Position numbers and translations under genes: made by a program. Below the pieces are notes generated by a model. The model did no database searches, was not told where the DNA came from, and saw only the letters and a program-made list of their open reading frames with translations. Positions 16,780 through 25,906 of a DNA stretch of 64,000 nucleotides are shown one piece after another. Every line of letters starts with the position of its first letter. The stretch's first letter is position 1. The DNA is from Peribacillus butanolivorans. Its GTDB lineage: Bacteria; Bacillota; Bacilli; Bacillales; DSM-1321. The stretch is from assembly GCF_001273755.1 (NCBI RefSeq), contig NZ_LGYA01000001.1:2289648-2353647 (forward strand). The letters run 5' to 3'.

Positions 16780-18405
16780 TTGAAAAAATTATCTATTGGC
16801 ATGTTTACCTTTATGCTGTATTTTGTTCCTTTATCAAGTACTTCACCTGGTTTTGCAGAAGTAAAACCAGATTACAAGCTATATGTGATGGCGCCATTGG
16901 GTGAAATAACAGATTGGGAAGCATTTAAAGCAGAATTGATTCAGTTGAAGGAAAATGGAGTATATGCAATAACAACAGATATCTGGTGGGGATTAGTCGA
17001 GAGTAAAAAAGATAATAAGTTTGAATGGTCCTATTATAAAAAGTATGGGGAGGTAGTGGAAGCTTCCGGTTTAAAATGGGTGCCCATTTTATCTACGCAT
17101 CAATGTGGTGGTAATGTGGGGGATGATTGTAACTATCCCATCCCAAGTTGGCTCTGGAAGAAAGACTCTGCCGAAAACATGGCATTCAAGAGTGAAAGTG
17201 GTTACTGGAATAAAGAAGTACTTGCTCCATGGTGGGATGGAACAGCTGATCAATACAACGAATTGTACAAATCCTTTGCAACGAACTTTGCTGATAAAAA
17301 GGATCTAATTGTCAAAATCTATCTAAGTGCAGGTCCAGCTGGGGAATTAAGATATCCCTCCTATCAAAATGCAGACGGTTGGAACTATCCTGAGAGGGGA
17401 CAGCTTCAAGTTTATACAGAAGGTGCGAAACGGAATTTCAGGCTTACCATGAAAGAAAAATATTCAACTATTAAAAAACTCAATGCTGCTTGGGGAACTG
17501 AGTATAAAAAATGGAATGAGATTCAACCGCCAGGTAATGGGGATGAATTTTTTACTAGTGGTGGAGCAAGTGACACACAATTTGGAAACGACTTTATGGA
17601 GTGGTATCAAGGAGCTCTTGAAAATCATCTTTCAAAAATTTCGAAATTTGCCCATAAACATTTTGATAAAGTTTTTAATGTACCAATTGGGGCTAAAATC
17701 TCAGGTGTCCATTGGAAAATGAATGATCCAGTTATGCCGCATTCAGCAGAGTATAGCGCTGGTTACTATAACTACTCTCAACTACTTGATCAGTTTAAAA
17801 AATCTAATTTGGCCCTCACGTTTACTTGTTTAGAAATGGGAGATTACGACGCCCATACTGCACCATTCTATAGCGCTCCCAAAACGTTAGTGACTCAAAT
17901 CGCTACTTTAGCTAAAGAGAAAGGAATTTCCTTAAACGGTGAAAATGCACTTCCTCTTATCAATAATGAATGGGGTTTCGATAATATTGCAGAAATGGTT
18001 TTCAACTACGATTTTGACGGCTTTACCTTGCTTAGAATGTCATATTTATTCGATGATGAAGGAAATCCAACAAATGAGTTTAGGATGCTGGCAGATAAAT
18101 TAGAAGGTAGGTCTATTCCAGTTACATTCACAGTTGAAAATGTACCTGTCACACCCAATCAGGGTGTTTACTTGATTGGGGATAGAGGAGAAATCGGCAG
18201 GTGGAATCCTGCAGATTACGAATATAAGCTAACCCAAAATCCAGAAGGCAACTGGAGTGGAACATTCCATTTAGCCGCAGATCGATTCTATGAATTCAAG
18301 TTCCTCATAAAAGATGAAAGTGGAAATAATATATGGCAAGATGGTGAAAATAATAGCTATAAAACTCCCATGAATGGTAAAGGAAACTACAAAACCTCAT
18401 GGTAG
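16780..18405 (+). CDS. Beta-amylase (GH14) with C-terminal CBM20 starch-binding domain
   Basis: A secreted exo-amylase that releases maltose from starch chain ends. A signal peptide (about 26 residues, ending near GFAEV) is followed by the GH14 barrel. Signatures are YVMAPLGEI, DIWWGLVE, STHQCGGNVGDDCNYPIPSW, the catalytic acid Glu about residue 189 in SAGPAGELRYPSY, and the catalytic base Glu about residue 388 in NGENALP. Residues about 440-541 form a CBM20 module (VPVTPNQGVYLIGD, IGRWNP, FYEFKFLIK, NIWQDGENNSY). The 541-residue length fits Bacillus beta-amylases. It starts at a TTG behind AAGGGAAGG. Confidence 0.95.
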   Translation: MKKLSIGMFTFMLYFVPLSSTSPGFAEVKPDYKLYVMAPLGEITDWEAFKAELIQLKENGVYAITTDIWWGLVESKKDNKFEWSYYKKYGEVVEASGLKWVPILSTHQCGGNVGDDCNYPIPSWLWKKDSAENMAFKSESGYWNKEVLAPWWDGTADQYNELYKSFATNFADKKDLIVKIYLSAGPAGELRYPSYQNADGWNYPERGQLQVYTEGAKRNFRLTMKEKYSTIKKLNAAWGTEYKKWNEIQPPGNGDEFFTSGGASDTQFGNDFMEWYQGALENHLSKISKFAHKHFDKVFNVPIGAKISGVHWKMNDPVMPHSAEYSAGYYNYSQLLDQFKKSNLALTFTCLEMGDYDAHTAPFYSAPKTLVTQIATLAKEKGISLNGENALPLINNEWGFDNIAEMVFNYDFDGFTLLRMSYLFDDEGNPTNEFRMLADKLEGRSIPVTFTVENVPVTPNQGVYLIGDRGEIGRWNPADYEYKLTQNPEGNWSGTFHLAADRFYEFKFLIKDESGNNIWQDGENNSYKTPMNGKGNYKTSW

Positions 18406-18431
18406 ATAAATATATAAGGAGTTATAAGAAA

Positions 18432-18626
18432 ATGAGTACTAATGATAGGTAGGCAAAGCTACTGTTTAGAGGAAATAGTGAAATACGATTTGGAAATTCA
18501 GAAAAAAATACCTTACTATTTAAAAAAAAGATTAAAGAAGAAGTAATTAGATACTCGGGAAATGGTTGGAATAGATGGCTTATTAAGTTAGCTAGTAATC
18601 AAAATGTAAATCGTTTGTCATTGTAA
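18432..18626 (+). pseudogene. Small ORF interrupted by an early stop
   Basis: AAGGAG lies 10 nt before the ATG at 18432. The frame has TAG as codon 7 and then stays open to TAA at 18624, encoding a basic peptide with FRGNSEIRFGNSEKN and YSGNGWNRWLIKLAS. The family is not recognised. A good ribosome binding site with a broken frame suggests a recently inactivated small gene. It could also be chance. Confidence 0.3.
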
Positions 18627-18686
18627 TACCCTTGATGTTAGGAGTTTATACGTATAAACTTTATTTAATATTGAGGAGTGGTTAAG

Positions 18687-19016
18687 TTGAAAAAAGTAAC
18701 AGTAGACAAATTAACATTTAAAAATCATCTATCGACGATTGAACGACTTTCATTGAAAGATTTTATGTTTAAGTGGCTAGGTAGCCCCGAAGAAGGTTTA
18801 GATGATTTTCTTCCACTTACGTACACAGATACTGTCTTTGCAAAGATGGAGACACCATTGGAAACCAATTTTCGGATTCAAGGTGATGAAACCTTAAGAT
18901 ATGTAACAATAACGGAAGATAATCAGATTGTTATAGGGGTCTTGGACCTAAATCAAGAGTTAGCGTTTAGAATTTTGTCTCTAGAGGAGCATCTGGAATC
19001 AAATCTCAACCGTTAG
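18687..19016 (+). CDS. Hypothetical protein, about 109 aa
   Basis: The family is not recognised. GAGGAG at 18673-18678 places the start at the TTG at 18687; the GTG at 18678 overlaps the ribosome binding site. The sequence is soluble and acidic, with strand-rich segments such as LRYVTITEDNQIVIGVLDL. No membrane or signal segment is seen. Confidence 0.6.
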   Translation: MKKVTVDKLTFKNHLSTIERLSLKDFMFKWLGSPEEGLDDFLPLTYTDTVFAKMETPLETNFRIQGDETLRYVTITEDNQIVIGVLDLNQELAFRILSLEEHLESNLNR

Positions 19017-19369
19017 TTGAACAAGATAACAGAACCTGCCATAAATAAAGCCTTGTGATTTTAAGGAAATGCTTTTTGAAATTTTTCCATCTATAGAGTA
19101 ATATTAGCTTTTTTGAGTTGTTAGAAATTAAATTGGGCAAATAATCAATGAATAGACAATTTTGTCCTATGAAATTCAATTAGGAAAACACCTTAAATGT
19201 TCGAGTTGGATTCTATATCTGAATCTAAGAAAATAGACTATTAAACATTTTCCTATTATTGGGTTTTTGTAGTGAAATGGAGTAAAATGAGCGAAAAGAT
19301 TGACTTTAAGTTGAAATTGAATCTAATAAACATCCGGAACTAAATCTAAATAGTGAGTATGACCAAACA
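19017..19369. other. Intergenic region, nothing recognised
   Basis: AT-rich sequence between convergent small genes. No ORF, hairpin terminator or repeat stands out. Confidence 0.35.
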
Positions 19370-19540
19370 TTACTTTCCGTTATATTTATGGCCCATTATA
19401 TGTTTTAAGTGTCCAATCACTAATTTATAGCAATCTTGTAATTCTGGAGACATATTTTCATTCTTCACTAACATCCTTAAGGTCTTCTCTGTTTCAGAGA
19501 CTACTTGGTGTTTAATTGGCCTAGTTTGTTGTATCGACAT
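19370..19540 (-). CDS. Small hypothetical protein, 56 aa
   Basis: AAAAGGAGTGAATAAA precedes the ATG at 19540, a textbook ribosome binding site that decides this start over 19573. The product (MSIQQTRPIKHQVVSETEK..) is basic and amphipathic, with a His-rich tail (GHLKHIMGHKYNGK). I do not recognise the family. Confidence 0.6.
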   Translation of the reverse strand: MSIQQTRPIKHQVVSETEKTLRMLVKNENMSPELQDCYKLVIGHLKHIMGHKYNGK

Positions 19541-20175
19541 TTTATTCACTCCTTTTCTTAATATTATTGACATTTATCAATTTAATTAATCTCAATTTGC
19601 CAAAATTACATTAATTTTATACGAGGAAGAGTTTACTTTTTAGGAGTATACAATTGACTATGCGGACTATTTTTTTCTGTTGGAATTCTCTAAAATCGGC
19701 ACCTGCTAGGTTAATCTTTTCTAAACTAAACTAAATAGAATCAGATGCTATTTCTAAAAGTGAATGAAAATTATATGAATTGTTTGAATAGCCCTTCTCA
19801 ATGTGAGAGGGGCTATTCTTACTTTAGTTGCTTAGCTTTCTGTATTCAGTATGAATATGTGGTACTTAATTATATAGTAATTAGGCTTTTGACATTAATC
19901 TCGATTTACATATATACAGATTTTGCAAACGTGCTGATGCAATGGTGGCAGCGTGGCTACCTACTACAATAAGTTGATTTATTTATTGTAGAATAGCGGC
20001 ACATAATTTGTTGCAACATGTAAAACTGTGTCAGATTTCACTAATAATATGTTTGATATTAAAGGTATCATGTTCTTATTGGAGAAGTATTAATATCATG
20101 GCGTTTTTTAACGAGAGTATGACTACATGGAATTAAGAATTTCAACTTTAAGGAGGGCTCTTAATTATAAAACAA
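19541..20175. other. Intergenic region
   Basis: No convincing gene. It contains a terminator-like hairpin at 19786-19818 and the AGGAGG ribosome binding site (20151-20156) for the sensor kinase. Confidence 0.4.
19786..19818. terminator. Terminator-like hairpin
   Basis: A 15-bp stem with one G-T pair (GAATAGCCCTTCTCA with TGAGAGGGGCTATTC, loop of 3). The following T-tract is weak (CTTACTTT). No annotated gene ends directly before it. Confidence 0.5.
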
Positions 20176-22164
20176 TTGTATAAAATATTAGGTATATGTT
20201 GTTTCACTCTCTTTTTTCAAACAATATGGTCCCCTGATATTTTTGCCGAACAAAAAACGTATAAAATTGCAGGAGAATGGGCTCTTCCACCTTTTTCATT
20301 TAAAAATAAGGATGGAGAGCTGACTGGTATTAACATTGATATAATGGAGAAAATAGCGGATTATAATAGGCTTGATTTTGAATATATTCCTATGGGTATG
20401 CAAGATGCGGAAAAGGCTTTAAAGGATGGATCTATTGATGCGATTGTTGGTAGTACATATAGTACCGAAAAAGATAATCAATTTGACTTTACCCAATCAT
20501 ATTTCACAATGTCTCAATCAATAATTATCCCAAACGCCAAGCAAAATGATATTCATACTCTCACAGATTTACGTAATTCACATGTTGTACTTGATAATAA
20601 CACGCCAGTAATCAGCACATTTTTGAACATGAGAAATACAAACCTAACTACTGTTTCTAATCAATACTCGGGTATTCTAACATTATTGAACAAACGGGCA
20701 GATGTATTTATCGGAAACAAATGGACTGCAGACTATTATTTAAAAAAGTTCAGACTAGAAAATCATTACATCATACTTGATGAAGTTATTGAACCCGCAG
20801 ATTATACGATTGCAGTTAAAAAAGGGAATCAAACGTTGCTTTTCATGATGGACAATACACTCACTGAACTTAAAGCAAATCGAAATTTAAACGAGATAAT
20901 TGATAAATGGGTCATGCCTCAATCCAATCAAAAAATTGCCAGGTTGGAGCAATTTATCTTTTGGTTAATCATAATCTTAGCCGCAGTAGCTCTGATCCTT
21001 TTAATTATTTACATATGGAATCAAAAACTTAAGAAATCAGTCCATGCCCAAACAAAGAGTCTACACCTTTTAAATAAGGATTTACAGATGCAACGGCAAA
21101 ATATTGCTAATAGTAAAGCATTTAAAGATCAAATTTTAAACAATATAAATACAGGGATCATTACATTCGACCTTGATTTTGTAATAACTAGCTGTAATGC
21201 AAAAGCATCGGACATTCTTAACATCTCCGCGGAAAATATTTTGAATCTTAGGAATTATCCAACTCTAATAAGGTTATTTAATAGTTCCTATCAAGAACAT
21301 GAAGAGAAAAATGGGACAAATTATTTTCAAGTTTTGGTATTAAATGAGGAGAGTGAACGCAAAGTAATCTCGTATACGGTACATAAAATGTATAGTTCTG
21401 AAGAAATACAAACAGGATTCTTACTTTCCATGAATGATGAGACGGAAAAGAAACTATTAGAGAAAAAATTGGTCACTCAAGAAAAGTTGCATGCACTTGG
21501 TCAACTAGTCGCAGGTGTTGCACATGAAATTCGGAATCCCTTAACATCTATTAAAACTTTCATTGATCTGCTTCCGAGTAAATATGAAAATCCTCAATTT
21601 CGCCAAGTTCTTATGGAACACTTGCCAACTGAAGTAAACCGGTTAAATGCAATTGTTACTGATCTAATTGATTATGCACGTCCACGTCCACCAAATATAC
21701 GAAATTATTACGCTCACGAACTTATTTCTTTACTTGCTTTTCATAAGGTAACTATGGAAAAAAAACAAATTAATTTTGAACAAACTATTGATGAAGACCT
21801 TGTTTTTTATATAGATTTACAACAAATTCATCAGGTGCTTCTTAACTTAGTATTAAATTCTATTCAAGCGGTAGAAGAAACAAAGCATAAAACTATTAAA
21901 ATTACAATTGATAAAATGAACGAAAAAACAGGACGGATTATCATAGCTGACACGGGCAAGGGGATGAAACAGGAGGAACAAAACCACATCTTTGAACCTT
22001 TCTTCACCAATAAAGAAAAAGGGGTCGGATTAGGACTTACGTTATCATACAGACTAATTAAAGAAAATAATGGGGATATTTATGTGAAAAGTTATCTTAA
22101 TTCAGGAACAAAATTCGTCATCTTATTACCTTTATCTGAAGAACAAGAAGCCATTTTGAGTTAA
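20176..22164 (+). CDS. Membrane sensor histidine kinase with periplasmic-binding (SBP_bac_3) sensor
   Basis: This kinase has about 662 residues. It has a signal segment, then an extracytoplasmic solute-binding domain of the SBP_bac_3 type (about 28-250: YKIAGEWALPPFSFKNKDGE, GSIDAIVGSTYSTEK). A membrane helix follows (about 257-285), then a PAS-like domain (about 310-420), then HisKA with the phospho-His in VAHEIRNPLTSI (about 450). The HATPase has VLNSIQAVEE, IADTGKGM and GVGLGLTLSY. It presumably senses the solute and phosphorylates the following regulator. The TTG at 20176 is 19 nt from AGGAGG. An in-frame ATT at 20164 is at ideal spacing and gives a better signal peptide start (MIKQLYKI). 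Confidence 0.9.
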   Translation: MYKILGICCFTLFFQTIWSPDIFAEQKTYKIAGEWALPPFSFKNKDGELTGINIDIMEKIADYNRLDFEYIPMGMQDAEKALKDGSIDAIVGSTYSTEKDNQFDFTQSYFTMSQSIIIPNAKQNDIHTLTDLRNSHVVLDNNTPVISTFLNMRNTNLTTVSNQYSGILTLLNKRADVFIGNKWTADYYLKKFRLENHYIILDEVIEPADYTIAVKKGNQTLLFMMDNTLTELKANRNLNEIIDKWVMPQSNQKIARLEQFIFWLIIILAAVALILLIIYIWNQKLKKSVHAQTKSLHLLNKDLQMQRQNIANSKAFKDQILNNINTGIITFDLDFVITSCNAKASDILNISAENILNLRNYPTLIRLFNSSYQEHEEKNGTNYFQVLVLNEESERKVISYTVHKMYSSEEIQTGFLLSMNDETEKKLLEKKLVTQEKLHALGQLVAGVAHEIRNPLTSIKTFIDLLPSKYENPQFRQVLMEHLPTEVNRLNAIVTDLIDYARPRPPNIRNYYAHELISLLAFHKVTMEKKQINFEQTIDEDLVFYIDLQQIHQVLLNLVLNSIQAVEETKHKTIKITIDKMNEKTGRIIIADTGKGMKQEEQNHIFEPFFTNKEKGVGLGLTLSYRLIKENNGDIYVKSYLNSGTKFVILLPLSEEQEAILS

Positions 22165-22212
22165 TAATGTTAGTAAATCTTTTGTTATGATCATAAAAGG
22201 AGGAACAGAAAT

Positions 22213-23589
22213 ATGAAGCCACATGTGTTAGTGATCGATGACGAACCTGCAATTTGTACAGCTCTTAGCTTTGCATTAGAAGACGATTATCAAGTTGTCA
22301 CTACTACAGATCCAGATGAAGGTCTTCGACATATTGAACAGATTTCAGTTGATATTGTTCTACTTGATTTGCGGATTGGAAGTATAAGTGGATTAGATAT
22401 TCTTCAAAAAATTAAACACAGGTCCCCCAATGTTACTGTAATCATGATGACGGCCTATTCATCTATTGATACTTCCATTGAGGCAATAAAAAATGGGGCC
22501 TATTACTATATTGAAAAGCCTATCAATATAGAAGAACTGTCATTGCTTTTAATGAGGGCAGCCGAATTTAAACAGATGTCCAATCAGTTAGAGACGCTTC
22601 ATGAAGAATTAGAGAAGACTAGAGGATTCGGAAATTTCCTTGGTAACAGCAAAGCAATGCAGCGTATTTTTTCAATGATCGAAAGAGTGAAGGATATTGA
22701 TTCAAGTGTTCTTATTACAGGAGAAAGTGGAACTGGAAAAGAACTTGTCGCCCGAAACATTCATACTTTAGGAAGACGAAAAAACAATCCAATGCAGATT
22801 GTTAATTGTGCAGCTATACCCGAAATGTTGCTAGAATCTGAATTATTCGGTTATGAAAAAGGAGCGTTTTCCGGTGCCACACAGCGGAAGGAAGGGAAAT
22901 GCGTCGCTGCCGATGGGGGTATCCTTTTTCTCGATGAGATTAGTGAAATGCCTCTTCCTCTTCAAGCTAAATTATTACGTGTGCTACAGGAACGGGAAGT
23001 AACACCACTTGGTTCCAATACAAAAATATCATTGGATGTGCGTATTATAAGCGCAGCTAATAAAAATCTGGAACAAATGGTAATGGAAGGTAAGTTCCGA
23101 GAGGATTTGTATTTCAGGCTAAATGTTATCCCAATTTCTATGCCACCATTAAGAGAAAGAAAAGAAGATTTACCATTGCTTATGGATTATTTCATCAAAA
23201 AACACGCTAAGGATATGAATCGGGAAGATAAGACGTTCACAGCATCAGCACGTCGGTTGTTGCTAGATTATCATTATCCAGGAAATGTGCGCGAGCTTGG
23301 TAACATTATAGAGTATGCTGTTGCCCTTTCAAACTCAAAAAATATGGAAGATACTGACTTGCCACAATATGTTCAAGAACAAAAGCTAATATTACAGTCT
23401 GGAAGTCCCGATGAAGACTCTAACAGTTTTAGTATCCCAATCGGAATCTCGATGAAAGAGATAGAGGAAAAAGTAATAACAGCTACACTTCAATACTGTA
23501 AAAATCACCGACAAAAAACAGCACAAATCCTAAAAATTTCAGAAAGAAGCCTTCGCGATAAAATTAAGCTTATTTCAAATGGGGATTAA
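22213..23589 (+). CDS. Sigma-54-dependent response regulator (NtrC/AtoC family)
   Basis: The order is receiver (phospho-acceptor Asp about 52 in VLLDLRIG), AAA+ sigma-54 activation domain, then a C-terminal Fis-type helix (KNHRQKTAQILKISERSLR). Walker A is GESGTGKE and Walker B ILFLDEI. The sigma-54 contact loop reads GAFSGA, with Ser in place of the usual Thr. It is 458 residues and lies 48 bp after the kinase gene. Its targets are very likely the sigma-54 promoter at 23714 and the repeats just upstream of it. Confidence 0.93.
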   Translation: MKPHVLVIDDEPAICTALSFALEDDYQVVTTTDPDEGLRHIEQISVDIVLLDLRIGSISGLDILQKIKHRSPNVTVIMMTAYSSIDTSIEAIKNGAYYYIEKPINIEELSLLLMRAAEFKQMSNQLETLHEELEKTRGFGNFLGNSKAMQRIFSMIERVKDIDSSVLITGESGTGKELVARNIHTLGRRKNNPMQIVNCAAIPEMLLESELFGYEKGAFSGATQRKEGKCVAADGGILFLDEISEMPLPLQAKLLRVLQEREVTPLGSNTKISLDVRIISAANKNLEQMVMEGKFREDLYFRLNVIPISMPPLRERKEDLPLLMDYFIKKHAKDMNREDKTFTASARRLLLDYHYPGNVRELGNIIEYAVALSNSKNMEDTDLPQYVQEQKLILQSGSPDEDSNSFSIPIGISMKEIEEKVITATLQYCKNHRQKTAQILKISERSLRDKIKLISNGD

Positions 23590-23613
23590 GAGATAAATTA
23601 AATCAACTCCATA

Positions 23614-23683
23614 CCGGCATTTTTTTCTGGGTATCCGGCAAAAAATGCCGATTTTTAAGATTAAAATGCACGAAAATTCGGCA
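23614..23683. promoter_or_regulatory. Enhancer-like repeats (candidate UAS for the NtrC-type regulator)
   Basis: CCGGCA occurs at 23614 and 23635, the palindrome CGGCAAAAAATGCCG at 23636-23650, and TTCGGCA at 23677-23683. They lie roughly 30-100 bp upstream of the -24 element, where enhancer sites of sigma-54 activators are expected. Confidence 0.6.
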
Positions 23684-23713
23684 GGAATTGCATTTTATAG
23701 CTATAAATCGACT

Positions 23714-23729
23714 TGGCACAGTATTTGCA
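23714..23729 (+). promoter_or_regulatory. Sigma-54 (SigL) -24/-12 promoter
   Basis: TGGCACAGTATTTGCA matches the consensus TGGCAC, five bases, TTGCA exactly. It lies 29 bp before the ATG of the TAXI gene. Confidence 0.93.
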
Positions 23730-23758
23730 TTTAACTTTACTAAGAAAGGAGGGCCAAT

Positions 23759-24760
23759 ATGAAAAATGGAGCACTCTTTATAAAAGCTGCTTTGTTATTT
23801 TGTTTCATAACAGGATGCTCTTTTATGAATGAGCAGCAGGAAATAACTACACCTGCTAATACTTTAATTCAGAAGCAATTAATTTCTGAGGGTCAAGATT
23901 TAAATAATCGGCTCCTAATTATTGCAACAGGAGATATGTCAGGAGTTTATTTTTCATTAGGACAAGTATTGTCCAACTTGTATGAAAAATATAATGGAGC
24001 TGTAACGGGGACTCAAGTCACTCATGCATCTATTGAAAATACTGAATTAGTTAGCCAACATCAAGCAGAAATTGGGTTTACTACAGTAGATGTACTTGAT
24101 TTGCCAGAAACGAAAAAATCAAAGTTACGTGCATTAACCACCCTTTATTCTAACTATGTTCAAATTGTTACAACGAAACAAAACAATATTGATTCCTTAA
24201 AAGATTTAGTTGGGAAACGCATTAGTATTGGTACGTCAGGAAGTGGTACAAGACTGATAGCAGAACGGATCCTTTTGGAATCTGATTTACCGCTTGACCA
24301 ATTGAATTTATCCTATCTTTCATTTTCTCAATCTGCAGAAGCATTACGTAATGGTACTATTGATGTGGCTTTCTTCTCTTCAGGTATCCCGAATAATGAA
24401 ATCGCTTTCATCTCAAAGGAAATGAATCTCTCATTTATTCCAGTGCCAGAAGATATCATTGACCGCCTTCAAAAACAATATGGTGGTTATACAAAGAATG
24501 AAATCTCAAGTGACACATATAAAGGCATGAAAAAGAATATTCAAACGATATCAATTAAAAATGTCTTGTTAACTTACGACGAAATGTCAGATTTGCAGGC
24601 GTACAATCTTGTTAAAACATTATATGAACATCTGCCTGAGCTGAAGCATACACATCCAGCTGCTTCTGATATTTCACTAAATGAAGCAACTCAGCAAATT
24701 CCAATTGAGTATCATCAAGGTGCCATAAATTATTTTACCGAACAAGAAATTATTCATTAA
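23759..24760 (+). CDS. TAXI-family solute-binding lipoprotein
   Basis: The protein of 333 residues has a lipoprotein signal (CFITGC lipobox, Cys about 20) and a TAXI-type binding domain: LLIIATGDMSGVYFSLG, TVDVLDL, LVGKRISIGTSGSGTR and FFSSGIPNNEIA. TAXI proteins normally serve TRAP transporters. No TRAP membrane subunits are encoded nearby; an ABC importer follows instead. It is the first gene of the sigma-54 operon. It may be an accessory sensor or receptor for the upstream kinase or for the importer; this is inference. Confidence 0.85.
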   Translation: MKNGALFIKAALLFCFITGCSFMNEQQEITTPANTLIQKQLISEGQDLNNRLLIIATGDMSGVYFSLGQVLSNLYEKYNGAVTGTQVTHASIENTELVSQHQAEIGFTTVDVLDLPETKKSKLRALTTLYSNYVQIVTTKQNNIDSLKDLVGKRISIGTSGSGTRLIAERILLESDLPLDQLNLSYLSFSQSAEALRNGTIDVAFFSSGIPNNEIAFISKEMNLSFIPVPEDIIDRLQKQYGGYTKNEISSDTYKGMKKNIQTISIKNVLLTYDEMSDLQAYNLVKTLYEHLPELKHTHPAASDISLNEATQQIPIEYHQGAINYFTEQEIIH

Positions 24761-24786
24761 TAAAGAAATATGGGGAGGTTTATCAA

Positions 24787-25887
24787 TTGAAGAAAATAAT
24801 TAGTTTATTCTCAATAATATTATTGGTTGTGCTTGCAGGATGTGGTAATCCAACGCCGCAAAAGCCCGGGGAAGCAACACAAACAAGTGCAGGTGAAAAA
24901 GGTGAGAAAAAAATTACGATAGCCGGTAATGGCGGGGTTATTGAAAGTGCCATTCGAGATGTGATTGCTCCAAAATTCAAAGAAGAAACTGGCATTACAG
25001 TTAACTATATTTCTGGTTTATCAGGTGAAATTTTGTCGAAAGTGGAATTACAAAAAAACTCACCACAAATTGATGTCGCCCTTTTTGTACCAGTTGATGT
25101 AATACGAGCTCAAGACAAGGGACTTATTGATTCCGTTGATGAGTCTAATGTTCCAAATATGAAATTTGTAGATTCGCGATTCATTCCAATTGAAAAGGCT
25201 GCTGCTCCAGTATTCGGCTTGGTTATTGCACCAGCTTACAATACAGAAACATTTAAAAAGAAAGGGTTAAAATCGATTGAATCTTGGAACGATCTTGTAT
25301 CTCCAGATTACGAGGGTAAAACGGCATTTTCAGACATTACGAATGATTGGGGCTTTAATACTCTTAATGGTTTAGCAATTTCAAATGGCGGCAGTACAGA
25401 CAACATGGAGCCAGGGCTTGAAAAAGCAAAAGATCTTGCAGGATATTCGAATACTTTTTATAAAAATTCTACACAAATGATGCCAGCTATCCAACAAGGA
25501 GCTGCTGACGTAACCGTGATGGGAAGTTATTCTATTGGCGAACTTGCTGTTTCAGGAGTTCCAATCAAAATGGCTGTTCCTAAAGAAGGTGTGCCGCTTC
25601 AAGCATTTAGTGCTTCACTTGTGAAAAATACACCTAACAATGAAGAAGCACTTGAATTTATCAACTATTTAATTAGTGAAGAAGCACAAGAGCTAATTTC
25701 TGAGAAAGGATTTTATCCGACGGTAGAAGGAATGGAAATTTCAGAAAAATTTGAAGAGTCAATCGGACTTAAAGAAACCGATAAAACATTCAAACCTGAT
25801 TTTGCTAAGTTTGCTGAGATTCGTGCTGAAGTGTCTGACAGATGGGCAAAAGAAGTAACTCCTGAACTAGGTAAAAAACTCAAATAA
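24787..25887 (+). CDS. ABC transporter substrate-binding lipoprotein (family 1, PotD/FbpA/AEP-like)
   Basis: The signal peptide ends in a lipobox, VLAGC (Cys about 19). The mature protein resembles extracellular solute-binding proteins of the iron/putrescine/2-aminoethylphosphonate group: KKITIAGNGGVIESAI, FKEETGITVNYISGLSGEI, ESWNDLVSPDYEGKTAFSD and EALEFINYLISEEAQELISE. Length is 366 residues. It starts at a TTG behind GGGGAGG. The substrate is not determinable from sequence alone. Confidence 0.9.
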   Translation: MKKIISLFSIILLVVLAGCGNPTPQKPGEATQTSAGEKGEKKITIAGNGGVIESAIRDVIAPKFKEETGITVNYISGLSGEILSKVELQKNSPQIDVALFVPVDVIRAQDKGLIDSVDESNVPNMKFVDSRFIPIEKAAAPVFGLVIAPAYNTETFKKKGLKSIESWNDLVSPDYEGKTAFSDITNDWGFNTLNGLAISNGGSTDNMEPGLEKAKDLAGYSNTFYKNSTQMMPAIQQGAADVTVMGSYSIGELAVSGVPIKMAVPKEGVPLQAFSASLVKNTPNNEEALEFINYLISEEAQELISEKGFYPTVEGMEISEKFEESIGLKETDKTFKPDFAKFAEIRAEVSDRWAKEVTPELGKKLK

Positions 25888-25906
25888 AAAGGAGCGGGTT
25901 GAACAC

